A program made the position numbers and the translations under genes. Below, piece by piece: positions 39,192 through 50,966 of a stretch of 64,000 nucleotides of DNA. The notes beneath the pieces were generated by a model. It saw only the letters and a program-made list of their open reading frames with translations, had not been told where the DNA came from and did no database searches. Location: assembly GCA_038093975.1 (NCBI GenBank), contig JBBPTG010000006.1, positions 62,001 to 126,000 of the forward strand. The letters run 5' to 3'. How positions within the stretch are numbered: position 1 is the stretch's first letter; the number at the start of each line of letters is the position of its first letter. This DNA is from Chalciporus piperatus. Its lineage: Eukaryota > Basidiomycota > Agaricomycetes > Boletales > Boletaceae.

Positions 39192-41666
39192 TCACGATGC
39201 TCCAGATTCAGCATTCCTCACGAATACCCACTTGTCGCCCACTCGTTGCATCCGCCCGCCCGTTCCGCCGCCCGCTGTTTCCGTGCTCGGCGTTGAATCA
39301 TGGACTTCTTCACCCATCCCGTTTGGATGATCCTGGGCCATCGGGTGAATATTCGCGTCCGCCGAACCGTTGGTTTCGTCGACCTCTCCATCCAGGACAA
39401 TAGTATAGGTGGGTTCGGATTCCATTGCGTCTGCGTACCCTCCTCCATTTCGGTAGTTGCCGTGACCTCCATGTCCACCACCTGCGTAGTTTCCCCTGCC
39501 CCTGCCCCGCCATCCACCGTTACGCCTCGGACTCTGTTCTTCCCAGCTGCCTTGTTGCCACTGACCACCTTCTGTCCCACCGAAAGCCTCGTTGGCCATC
39601 CCAGCAGCAGACATGCTCCTAGTTATCACGAACTGCATGAGTTCCTCTTGTGACGGCGTGTAGCCGTGAGCAGTTTGCCACATGTTTCCCAGCGCTTCCC
39701 ACGATGAAGGCGCTGTAGCATCAAACGCCGCGACATCAAATTGGTCCAGACCTGGCTGCCGCTGTGATGCTGAACTCGGTGTATGAGTTTCAGTATTCTG
39801 CGCAGATGTACTTGCAGCTACCAAAGGCAACTGATCAGATACAGGTATATGATAATCTGGGGCAGTCGTTGGGGTAGGAACTACAGACGGGTCCATCGGA
39901 GCTAGTGCGTGTGTGTCTTCGACTGACGTCGATCTGGAAGGTGAGAGAGATGACGGTCTGCCAGTGATATCTCGTCCAAATTCGTCTTTGCCATTCGTCT
40001 GGGTAGGTGGTGTCTGTACGGACTTTGGCTGAAGGTGCGAGTCCTTCTCTGCAGAGGGTCGACGGGGAGGGCTGTATGGTCGCACGTTTCGTCGTTCTTC
40101 ATGTCCACGGGGACTGCGCGAACGGCTGTGTCTTTGGCGCGAAGCGGGGTCCCAATCTCGATCACGAGGTCTGGAACGATCATCCCACCGACCGCGACCA
40201 CGATGGCCACCACGAAAACCACCACGAGGGGGACGATCATCACGATAGTCAGGCCGGTCCCGTGGACGATCTGCGTAGCCATTGCGATACCGCGGATCCC
40301 CGGGAGGGTCAAACCGGGAGACCGCCGCTGGCGGGGGAGCTCCCGGGTATGGATACGACGCTCCGGGGGGTGGAGCCACGGCAGGAGCGCCATTAGCATT
40401 CGTCAATGCAGCTGACGATGCCTGCCCTGGAGGGGGCGTAGGGGTCCCATTGGTAAGCTTGGCATTAAGGGCTAGTTGTTGGAGGAGTGCCAACTGATTC
40501 GGCCCAAGGTGTGGGTGTGTGTTTGGTGGTGTTTGGCTGAACATGTCTCGATGAGTCTCGGGATTTCTAACATTAGATGATAACTTACCTGTTAGGGGTT
40601 TGGTTTTGGCTGGTGATTTGAGCTGCTTGTCCAAGGAGGGCAAGGAGTGTTGCCTGGACATCAGGAGCGGTCGTAGGGGTGTCCGTGGCCGGTTGCGGTA
40701 TCTTGGGCGCTTCATTTGCGACGCGTGGATCGACGGGGGGTGTCGAATTTACAGTGTTCTCTAACGGAAAAAGCAAACCAAATTGCGTTTCAGTTGATAC
40801 TCTCATTTCATTGGAGGCAAAAATGCCAGCAAAAATAGCTAGGGTTACACAAGAAGAAATACTTAGCGGCCGCATATTTGGGTTCTGATAAGCACCTTTT
40901 CGTACGTCCGACAAGATATCCCTCAGTCGCGCCAAAACCGCCGAAGGAAAAGTATTCGATTTGACCCATATTTCAAGAACCTTCTTCGTCTTTTCCTGTG
41001 ATCAGAGTCAAGTAAGAATGATGTACTCATTTAACTACCGCTTCGTGAAGATGGCAGATGTTTCATGTGATTGGAAAGCACCATAGGCTCGATGCGCCTG
41101 GATGAGAGATGGAAATCCAGATTGCGACCGGGTGGTAGACAACTCGTGCGATTCCAGTGACCACCATAGGGAATTATTTGCGAGAGGAGCATGTTTCAGT
41201 TACTAACCTTCGCTTCAGTAGTACCGAGGGAGACCATATCCTGGAAGAGGCCATCCAGGACACCCTCAATCTTGAGGAGAAATGTTGCAGCATTACCCTT
41301 TTTCGAGTTGATGTCACCCGTGATACCACGCTTGTTCACTGCGCTCCGAGCAGCACGAGCCAAGGCGTCAAAGGCATACAAGCTAGACACTTTGGCAGGA
41401 CTCGGCAACGACTTGTGAGTGCGGTAAAGAATGGCAACGAGTTTCGTGTCGTCCTGAGACCGCCGTCAACCGACAACCTCGACGGCAAGAACTCATAACA
41501 CAACGTACCTCGAGCGATTTCATAGCGATCTCTGTTAGTTTGTTCATTTTTGAAGCCGACAGTCGACTAGCGTTCACAACCTCATTAAGGGTATTCTCGA
41601 AATCCTGCAGACGTTACAGTCAGAATCAACAACGATAGATGGCACACTTACTTGTAGAGTAGCCAT
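39192..41666 (-). CDS. RNA polymerase II CTD-interacting (CID) domain protein with Arg-rich tail (Nrd1/SCAF-like)
   Basis: Start at 41666, MATLQ, followed at once by an intron. The CID domain reads DFENTLNEVVNASRLSASKM, KLTEIAMKSLE, LVAILYRTHKSLPSPAKVSS, LYAFDALARAARSA, and KEKTKKVLEIWVKSNTFPSA with the KVxxIWxK signature. The rest is Gln/Pro-rich, then an RGG/RS-like segment (RPPRGGFRGGHRGRGRWDDR, RHSRSRSPRGHEERR), then Ser/Thr-rich sequence ending VGDKWVFVRNAESGAS at 39192. Yeast Nrd1 and fission yeast Seb1 have a CID followed by an RRM, but no RNP1/RNP2 motif was found here, so it may instead be closer to SCAF or Pcf11-like proteins. Divergent from PET117 with about 150 bp between starts. 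Confidence 0.78.
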
Positions 41667-41814
41667 CTCGCCCCTTCACATTAGTTTACCTGCAAAAAAG
41701 TTGAGGGTGTAAGTGAGATTCTGAGGAAGTGGCTGCCAGCAAACGTATTTGCTTTTGTTGTGGCGCTTTGGCGTCGTCAGTGGCTGAGCCGCTTTGTGCT
41801 CGGGACACACAGAC

Positions 41815-42099
41815 ATGTCGACGAGGGCCAAAGCTACGTTGGCCGCTTCATTCGCCATCTCTGGTTTCATCATATGGGGCGTACACTACCAACAAAATAA
41901 AGAACGCGAGGTATGTTGTGTGTATCATGTGTTGACAACACATATTCATTTCACGCAGGATATGTTCCAGGGGGTATTGCGTGATGACGAACGCAGAACG
42001 GAGAAGATGCGACAACGGCAGCAAGATTTCGAGGAGTCACAACGCAAACGAGCAATATACCAACGTACACAGACCGTCGTTCCCGGCGAAGGCCAATGA
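41815..42099 (+). CDS. PET117: cytochrome c oxidase assembly factor Pet117
   Basis: Small mitochondrial inner-membrane-associated assembly factor for complex IV that works with Cox15 in heme a synthesis. Two exons give 78 residues. The N-terminus MSTRAKATLAASFAISGFII is hydrophobic, followed by WGVHYQQNKERE. The intron (41911-41958) joins it to DMFQGVLRDDERRTEKMRQR, the charged helix typical of Pet117. The length fits the family. Too short to be obvious without splicing. Confidence 0.88.
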   Translation: MSTRAKATLAASFAISGFIIWGVHYQQNKEREVCCVYHVLTTHIHFTQDMFQGVLRDDERRTEKMRQRQQDFEESQRKRAIYQRTQTVVPGEGQ

Positions 42100-42759
42100 C
42101 ACTCTTCCCGATGCAGGAAGCTGACCGAAGGAGGTGAATTATGATATCACTTCTCATTTTACAAAGTCTAGAGCACGGAACAGTCTCATCCTTCCCGCAC
42201 CGCGAACCGTTTTCGTGTCAGAACGAATTCAGATTCTCATCGTGGCTCACCTCGGATCAAGCTCCGCAACGTTAACACCCTGGTCCTATCACAACCAGCC
42301 TGAGAGAACTCCTCTTCAGTCGGGATACGCGGTAGCTAATACACGTGCGTGGGCGCTGCATTTCGAGCTTCCACTGTCAGCTCATGTAAGGAGTAGATTA
42401 ATCATGTTTTCGATTTCAAATCACGATCCTTCGCTAAATAATGGTGTCAACCATGATCGCGAGGGCTACCAGTAATGACCCGACTCCACATGAACTTTCC
42501 AAATCGACTGAACGTCTACTAGTCACTTAGCACCTGCGCGGTACCCAAGTGAACAAACGTTTTGGTCACGTGATTGTTTGCTCGCCAATGGGGCCCGATT
42601 TCACAAATTTTCAATGGGTACCGCGGTGGTGGTAGGTTTGGTGAGGAGTTGATTGAGAGGAGGCTAGAGTCAAAAAAAGAAACCAGGTAAGTTTTGCTGT
42701 CTCACACTGGCGAACCGTATCGTTTAGATGTATCTTGGTCCCAGTCGAAGAAAAGCAAA
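42100..42759. promoter_or_regulatory. intergenic region upstream of the F-box gene
   Basis: 660 bp holding the PET117 3' flank and the F-box gene promoter. The open frame 42134-42475 (+) has no recognisable domain. Nothing else is seen. Confidence 0.4.
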
Positions 42760-44260
42760 ATGCATCCAGTCCTCCTCATTGACGAGATCGTTCAACTTAT
42801 CTTTGAGTCCATACTAGAAGATGGAAAGCCGTCACTGTGTTCTACTGCAAGATGTTGTCAAGCTTGGAAGGATCCCGCCCTGGATCGCATTTGGAGACGG
42901 CTTCCTTCAGCTATACCACTACTGTCCCTACTGCCAGGCTACTTAGAAGATAAAGGCGTCATTGTACATCCTTCTGTTCTCTTTTACTATCCATCACTGA
43001 TCACTTTTATAGCGGCTTGCTCCCTTGACGCCAGACACAGACCTTACTGTCTTTCGTTTGTATGCCATCCGTGTCAGACACATCACACACTGCCATCGTG
43101 TTCTCGGTGACCTGACGAACGTCCCTCCGCAATTGTCGTATTTGTTGGGCAATCTCGAAACATCCCGGATTGAGCGGAATGCGATTGGACCGGTCGCTCT
43201 CCAAATGAGCCAGTCATCTCGTCTTCGCGTTCTTACGCTACACGCCAGTTACACCAAATCCGACTCGACCTCGATCGCTGTACATGATACACTGTCGCGC
43301 CTCGAAGGGTGCCTTTCACTGGAACAACTCTCCATCAGAGGACACTCCTCGAAGTGCCTCCAACGCCCTCTCAGCACCCTAACGGCGCTCCGCTCATTAT
43401 CGTTGCACCTGTCGTGCTTGACGGAATGGACCTTCATGGCAGTCTCTGCCTTACCTCTCCTGGCAGATTTTGACGTCCATGCAGACCGCCTGTCCTACGA
43501 CTCCTTGTCGACCGCGATCTCTCACGCTTGCGACACTCGACTCTTTACGGCGTTGGAGAAATTGAAGATTCGTGCCCATCCATCGCTTGTGGAGTTAGTG
43601 ATACAACATCTTCCCCCTCACAAGCTTTCTTCGCTCCATGTCGATGTCGTGGGCTCTGATCCGCCGTCGGCTTTGGAAACCCTCTTCAAAACTATGTCTA
43701 AAACACGGATACGTGACTTCACGCTAGAACATTCAATGACCTCTGACGAAACTCGCGATATATCGACATATGCATCAGACACATTCTTCACGATAGAGCA
43801 TCTCCGACATCTCTCGGGGTTGCCCTTGAGATGTTTTGTCCTTGATTCGTCCTTGCCACCCGATTTGTCGGATTCGGATCTCGAGGAGATGACAAAGTGG
43901 TGGCCTCTTCTTGAACGACTCGACCTGGGATCCCCCACCGCTCTCGAAATTACGGAGGCGAGTTGGAAGCCTAGGCTGTCGCTTGCGAGTCTTTCGACTT
44001 TGACCACGGGGTGCAAACACCTCAAGAGTCTTGTCGTCACTCTTGATGCCGAATTGGTACCCTCAGGAGGTTCACCTCCACCAGTCCATCCACACCCCCT
44101 TTCCTCGTTGTCTATCAGTTCTCGCTCCCGACCCGACGTATCGTCGGTTTCGGTGATGCTTTCCGATATTTTTCCCTCTTTGGCGGAACTCATGACCGGT
44201 TTCGTCGGTGCGCATGAAGAGGCATGGGCCGCCATTCAGACTACCATTTCGAATCGTTAG
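42760..44260 (+). CDS. F-box-like protein of the mushroom-expanded type
   Basis: The start at 42760 (MHPVLLIDEIVQLIFESI) begins an F-box-like helix set: LIDEIVQLIFESILEDG, then LCSTARCCQAWKDPALDRIW, the pattern of F-box proteins with the W near the end. One intron (about 42956-43015) joins to RLAPLTPDTDLTVFRLYAIR. The remaining 400 residues have leucine-rich repeat-like periodicity (LRVLTLHASYT, LEQLSIRGHSSKCLQR, LRSLSLHLSCLTEWTF, LERLDLGSPTALEITE). Agaricomycetes carry large F-box families acting as SCF substrate receptors; the target is unknown. A frame start at 42694 exists but adds non-conserved residues. Confidence 0.75.
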
Positions 44261-44666
44261 GAGTAACCCGTTTTCCTAATTTTACACAGGAATACCAGAT
44301 TTTATGGAACCAACCACTGCTACGGATTTCAATATAGAGACTTAGACTTAGACTTAGACACCTAGACCACTCACCACGTACCTCAAAGTTAGACGCACAC
44401 TTGTGTATATAGTTGCTTGTTTGTTTCTTCCCAACATCACTGGGAACAACGACAGTCATTGGAGTTCCGAGTTGTGGTGGTCACAGGCCGAGATCTTGTT
44501 TTACAAGATCAGCATAGGAACGCAACGGCCAGGGGAATCAATCTTAGAGAGGGATTTCAATCCCAGACACTGACATGTTGACTTTTAAAGAACGAGCATA
44601 CTGCTAAGCAACATAGTCACATTCTTGTCATACTGCATACAACACATATCAAGACAAAGATGTAAT
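44261..44666. repeat. convergent intergenic region with an ACTTAG triplicate
   Basis: Three exact ACTTAG hexamers lie at 44340-44357. The rest is 3' flank of the F-box and ubiquitin-S27a genes. Confidence 0.5.
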
Positions 44667-45360
<694 letters not shown>

Positions 45361-45588
45361 CTTGTCGGATGCCCTTGTCTGTCCAACGAACTAAACGATG
45401 GAGTCGTCGACAAAAGTAAGTACCGTCGTGATAGTCAGGAGGAGAGTTAATCAGCAAACTCTGCCCAAACCTTAATCTTCTGTTGATGGTCTGTGCGTGG
45501 AAGAATATTGCTAACATGATGACTAATCACGGTGGTTAGGTAAGCAAACACGTCATTGTCGCGTCCAAGCTCACGAATAGGAACCAAG

Positions 45589-46961
45589 ATGGACAGCGAC
45601 GAGCAAATGGATGTAGATGTTACTATCCCGTCAGTAGTACGGAAAGGAAAGGAGAAAGCGGTGAACATAGCAGCACCTTCAGAGGACGATTCACTGCCAT
45701 GGTACGGCTCTTTCTCGACGTGTTGCATGCTGATCCTCAGGAGGCTTTCAGGGTGGAAAAGTATCGACCAGTCACGCTCGACGATGTCGTTTCTCACAAG
45801 GACATAACAACGACTAGTGTGTAGTACCCCAGCAAGTCGGATTTCTCGCTGACGTACGACGTTCAGTTGAAAAGTTCATCGAGAAGAACAGATTACCACA
45901 CCTGTTGTTTTATGGTCCACCGGGTACTGGGAAAACATCGACGATACTGGCTGTGGCGAGACGAATCTATGGCGCGGAGTACAGAAAGCAGATACTCGAG
46001 GTAGGAGCGTAACATACACACTCCCGGCAATGTTGTCATGATATACCATCAGCTCAACGCTTCTGACGACCGAGGTATCGACGTCGTACGAGAGCAAATC
46101 AAACAGTTCGCCGAAACGCGCACCCTATTTTCAAAGGGCTACAAACTCATCATCCTCGACGAAGCCGACATGATGACACAAGCAGCCCAAGCCGCACTTC
46201 GTCGCGTCATCGAGCAATACACCAAAAATGTCCGGTTTTGCATCATCTGTAATTATGTGAACAAGATCGCCCCTGCCATTCAAAGTCGATGCACGAGGTT
46301 CCGGTTCTCTCCACTACCAATCGTAGAAGTCGAGAAACAGGTGAATAACGTCGTGCAAGCCGAGGGGTGAGTCTCAATGAACATGACCATTGAACCCAAC
46401 ATCCGAACACAGATACCAGGGTGAATTTAACACCAGACGGGAAGCAGGCGCTTCTTAAGCTCTCAAAGGGCGATATGCGAAGGGCACTGAACGTTCTTCA
46501 AGCATGTCATGCTGCATATGATACCGTAGGAGAGACGGAAGTCTACAACTGTACTGGACACCCACATCCATCGGACATCGAGACCATAGTCAATTCTATG
46601 CTCTCAGATGAATTCACGACGTCGATTCAGAGTATGTTGCTCGATTGCTTGGTATGCATGGATTTTATTGACGTGCACCCTTAGTGATGACAGCACTCAA
46701 GACCGAACGTGGACTTGCACTCCAAGACTTACTCTCTGGTGCATACGAGTATGTGGAACAGATCGATTTCAAGCCTCAGGCCCGTGTGTATCTCCTGGAC
46801 TTTCTTGCAACGATAGAGTGAGTACCCGGACAAATCTTTTCATTATTCACTGACTCCTCCCGTCCTTCAGACACCGACTATCAACGGGTGCCAGCGAGAA
46901 GATCCAATTGTCCGCCATGCTTGGTGGTTTCAAGAATGCTGTTGAGCTGCAATCTAAGTAA
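45589..46961 (+). CDS. RFC3: replication factor C small subunit Rfc3 (human RFC5 orthologue)
   Basis: AAA+ clamp-loader subunit for PCNA. Start at 45589. Across introns the protein reads LPW-VEKYRPVTLDDVVSHKDI (RFC box II), LPHLLFYGPPGTGKTSTILA (Walker A), ELNASDDRGIDVVREQIKQF, KLIILDEADMMTQAAQAALR (Walker B DEAD), RFCIICNYVNKIAPAIQSRC with the SRC arginine finger, and SKGDMRRALNVLQACH (sensor 2). The end LGGFKNAVELQSK stops at 46961. NYVNKI and QSRCTRFRF point to the Rfc3/RFC5 subunit rather than Rfc2 or Rfc4. Six or so short introns. Confidence 0.94.
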
Positions 46962-47193
46962 TTCTATACCAATTAGGACCTTTATCGTGTTCCCCATTAA
47001 ATACTACCCTCTCCCGAGAAGATTATACTGTCTCGGTGTGCTTTTAGTTAAGCTCTGACTTGTTAAACCCGACATTGGTTGGATAGCAGGCACCAACGGA
47101 AAGGGAAACCAAATGCGCGAAACCCTTCCACTACAGTAAACGACCCAAATTAACAGTTGTTCTCTATGACATATATGTGATTAGCTTGTTCAT

Positions 47194-48690
47194 CATGAAG
47201 CGTGCTGCATCGATACCTCCAACTCCGCTGTAGCGGAAGGCTCGACAGTATGGGAAGGCTCGGAGCGCAGAGCGATATTCAAGAACCATTCTTTGCTCAT
47301 GTAATTCCGGATACTATGCAAGACGTTTATCACTCAATTCCTCTAGCCCTTGAATAAACCAGAATACTCACCCGTCAGCCAACAGCACAACGACATTAAA
47401 ACCTTCGGTTTCCGCAATCCTGCGACCTTGCTCGGTCTTCAACCATGCTAATGCACCACTAAGGGTGCTGCCACTGCTACCACCAACAAGAAGTCCCTCT
47501 TTCTTCATGAGGCGCTCCACGGCTTTGAAGGCTTGCTCATCAGTTGTCTTTATCCAAGTGTCGATTTCGTTCCTCGAGAGCGCATCCGGAATGAAGTCAT
47601 ACCCAATGCCTTCAACGACATACGGTTTACCGGAACCCTCCTCGTTTAGAGCATCAGGGAAGGCAAGAATGCTGCCAACCTAGAGATTTGCTCAGAGGCA
47701 GACAACTTTGGTTGTAAACAATACCCACCGGGTCAATTCCAACGACGACACAGTCAGAATTATGCGTTTTCTTCAACGCACGTGAAATACCAGTGATGGT
47801 GCCACCAGTACCTGCACTTCCAATGAAGGCATCGACCTTCATGGAGGAAGGTCTCGACGATGAAGACGGGGTGGAGACCACCGCATCGATGATTTCCGGA
47901 CCGGTCGTGTATTCATGGGCTAACGGGTTGTTCACCTAATCACCTTTCAACACCGCTTCGCCCGCCAAGGTTCTCTGAATAGTACTCACATTACGATACT
48001 GATCGAGAATGATAGCATGAGGAATTTCACGCTGAAGCCTCTTCGCCTCTCCTACGATCGTTAAGGAATTCAGCCACGAGGGATAGGGAATGTACGATGT
48101 GGTCTCTACCTAAATAGCTCTTGGGCGAATCCCACGGCTCCCCGTCAGGGGTACGGATGACTTGAGCACCCAGCGCGCGAAGCAGAGTTTCCTTCTCTCG
48201 CGACATCTTATTCGGCATGGTTATGATAACCGAATATCCCTTATCTAAGGTATTCAGCAACCGTGCGTGGGGATGTGAATGTACGCTACCTTGATGGCGC
48301 AAGCCATGGCGAGACCGATACCTGTCGAACGCTCTCGTATGAGGTGGGGGTATTCGTAGCACAATGTATGGATAGGGACAGACCGGTGTTTCCAGATGTC
48401 GGTTCGACGACGACGCTCTTTCCGGGGATGAGTTTACCCTCTTTCTCGGCGGCGAGTACCATGGCCTTGGCAATCCTATCTTTCACTGAGCCGCCCACAG
48501 ACATGAATTCGACCTTTCCCACTGAACGGGTGAGACGACGTCAGCGTTCTCGAATACTCGGCGAGAGAGGTGGTGGGCACGTACAGAGGTTACATTTCAA
48601 ACCCTCTTCAGCAGCGATCTTATCCAGTCGGATGAGTGGAGTGTTGCCCACGGCGTCGAGCGCGTTGTCTAGAATCCGGGTTGAAGACAT
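47194..48690 (-). CDS. CYS4: cystathionine beta-synthase, catalytic core only
   Basis: PLP enzyme joining serine and homocysteine to cystathionine. Start at 48690 ([20 protein letters not shown]). The PLP-binding Lys lies in [14 protein letters not shown], the phosphate/substrate loop in [11 protein letters not shown], and the glycine-rich PLP phosphate loop in [19 protein letters not shown]. Later motifs are [17 protein letters not shown] and [19 protein letters not shown], then [13 protein letters not shown] as in human and yeast CBS. The protein then ends after about 30 variable residues at 47194, so the C-terminal pair of CBS (Bateman) domains present in S. cerevisiae Cys4 and human CBS is missing, and only about 230 bp remain before the RFC3 stop. 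The SVGGSVKDR form favours CBS over plain cysteine synthase. Confidence 0.88.
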
Positions 48691-49020
48691 AATACTAATT
48701 AGCAGTACTGGTAGTTGACTCGGAGAAAGAAGGAGAGCGCCACTTCTTAAATACCAGTATTACTAGTAGTCGGCTCGGATCTCTAGTTCGGCACTGCGCT
48801 ACAGTTTTCTACATATCCCGCTAGTATGTACGGCACGACAGCGATGTCAAATGACTTGGACGCTTTCCAGCTTTCCAGCTCGGCTTCATCCGCTGGCACA
48901 ACTGACAGTATGCTGGATGTGATTTCGCTTGGTAAGGTCAAGACTACCCCTAAGTATTCTTGGGGAACAAGATCATGAGAACGAAAATAGGTCCGAGGTC
49001 ATGCACGCTGTCATAGGCTG
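48691..49020. promoter_or_regulatory. upstream region of the cystathionine beta-synthase gene
   Basis: 330 bp between two same-strand genes. It contains two related stretches near 48703-48726 and 48749-48772 (AGTACTGGTAGTTGACTCGG and a diverged AGTATTACTAGTAGTCGGCTCGG), which may be a small promoter duplication. Confidence 0.35.
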
Positions 49021-49836
49021 TCATGCACTGTCCACTGGTTTCAAGGGATCCAAACTCAACGGCCACCTGTTTCCTATCCAAGTCGCCAGTTCGGTGTGAT
49101 CTCTGTACGGATTACCAGTGTTAGGGTGAATAAGGACACTGGGAAATACATCGGGTGAGTAACACCCAGGTATCATCGGATAAAACCTCGTACTCGCACG
49201 GTCCACGGTTGACGACGAGCCAGGAGAAAAGTGCCCCTGTCTGGTGGGGAGTGAATGTGTTGACCTCGAACATGGCAGTTGGGTGAGGTCCTGAATCAAG
49301 TTGTAGTGCACGTCCGCATTTTGACGAACAACCATACTCACCGACTGGCTTGTCCCAGAAGCGATAGAGCTTCATCTAGACAGTCGGATAAGCAAAGGCA
49401 ACGAGACAAGGGAAGGAACTTGCCTCCGGGAACTCGCGCCCAACGCGCTCGTGGAGTTCCTGTGCATACTTGGTCTGTTCAGGTGAGTTCTGAATGTAGT
49501 AAACTGCTGACTTTGAGTGAAGGTGCGAAACGATATGATGCGTGACGTACTATGGAAATCAAACCCGGCTCCGGAATGTCTTATAGGTGCAGGGAATTCG
49601 TGGTAGGCAGTGGACAGGTAAGATGTGTCGATCCCCTTGTCATCGGAACCAGCACTCGGGGGGACATTCTGAATGGCTCGAGATAGCTGTCACCTAGCCT
49701 CCCCTAGGCAAACCCAAGACACCTCAATTGGATCGAGATAGCTCCACTAAGTAAGAACATAGCTACCCATATGGATACAGCTTAATCATCGCACCTCATC
49801 ATGGTGACTGAGCAACTGCACTGACTCCGCTGGCAT
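49021..49836 (-). CDS. DOPA 4,5-dioxygenase-like protein
   Basis: The family (DOPA_dioxygen) opens catechol rings; in Amanita the homologue makes betalain-type pigments. Splicing from 49836 gives MPAESVQLLSHHDE, a 24-nt exon WSYLDPIE, then NVPPSAGSDDKGIDTSYLST, EFPAPIRHSGAGFDFHTVYY, IQNSPEQTKYAQELHERVGR, MKLYRFWDKPVGPHPTAMFE and NRGPCDVLIHPNTGNPYRDH. The conserved His residues of FDFH, GPHP and VLIHPNTG are all present, as is the closing RDHTELATWIG. Length of about 185 residues fits the family. One intron (49376-49423) is GC-AG (GAG|GCAAGT). Another is bounded by a duplicated 11-mer. No pigment cluster surrounds it, so the substrate is open. Confidence 0.82.
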
Positions 49837-50966
49837 CGGTCTTAGGATGCATCAAATGGACGTAGGACGTCGTAAATGGTGACCAACGTTCAGGATGCGA
49901 TGAGTGCTGCGCGTATGGTTGGAAATAGACGAAACTTATCATAAAAGATTGCACAAGTGCGTGGCTTCTTCGAATTCAAGGAAGTAGGAATCGTATGGAC
50001 TCGCGCCTTAGTCACAACGAGGAAGCTACTCGACTGGGAATGTCCGAGTGTCTTCGACGCTTCATTCTTCCTAAATATCGGATCATGTCGAGCAGTAACA
50101 GCTGACCTCCTGTGGTGGGAACTGTGGGTGGAATCGGAGGGGGAGACCACACACAGCATTCGGATGTTCACGAGACATGTCGGCGATGATGCAAATTGGG
50201 CAATGGATAATTTCTGAACAGTTTTTACACTCGGTAGTCACTCGGTGCCCGATTGCCGACGACAGAATGGGGTTGTACTCACGAAACCTGATGGAAGGAA
50301 GGAGGAGTTCTGTTCTATTCTTCACTAGCGCTGAATGACTTGCTTCGCTTCGAATCATCTCAGTTGAAGGGCCGTTTCCGAAACCCAGGGTAAATTCGAG
50401 TTGGTGACCCATGAGTGAGCTGTGATTCGATTGATCGGCGAAATCTCAACTTGAAGGGCATTGGCAATTCTCAGGAACGAGCAGCACATCTCCCAAGATA
50501 TTTCGCTGCCATGGACTGCTATGAGAATGGAGAAAGATAACATCCGAGTGCGAGAGAACAAGCTAATTGACTGTATTGGATTTATTAAAGAGAACAAGGT
50601 AAAGGGTCCGCAACAACCCAGCCGCCTTGTTGTCGAACGCGGACAGGAAGCACAAAGGGGTTTAGCAACGGAGACCTGGACAACAGCGGTCATTAAGTCG
50701 TCGTCCGTTGCAGTTCTCTGGCTGGTCGGGGACGTGGAAGGAGGTGTGAAAAAAAAGGGCGACGATCAAAAGGTCTGGGAATAATCGTAAGCGAGGGCGG
50801 ATGGAGGTTTAACCAAGTTGAACATACCCACTCACGACACTAGAGCCGTAATACCTCCATTCCTATCCACTTCTTCTCCTTGAGCGCTACCCTCGACGAC
50901 ATCGAGGACCTCTTGTCCCTGACGTTGTTGACGCCGCCACCACTTTCTCTCTTTTAGCTTTCATTT
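49837..50966. other. 1.1-kb region without an assignable gene
   Basis: Several minus-strand open frames (50355-50693, 50083-50412, 49890-50171) overlap end to end but match no family. One holds CKNCSEIIHCPIC, a possible but incomplete zinc-binding pattern. It must contain the promoters of the dioxygenase (49837 outward) and of the RING-PH-vWA gene (pyrimidine-rich 50850-50966). A small unrecognised or decaying gene is possible. Confidence 0.35.

Noticed and set aside
38890..39195. Minus-strand frame with a Cys-rich segment downstream of the CID-domain gene
   Set aside because: No family match, no convincing splice extension, and it overlaps the stop of the CID-domain gene, so 3' untranslated sequence is more likely.
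40007..40415. Long plus-strand open frames opposite the CID-domain gene
   Set aside because: They are antisense to the Arg/Gly/Pro-rich coding region, whose GC-rich codons leave other frames open by composition.
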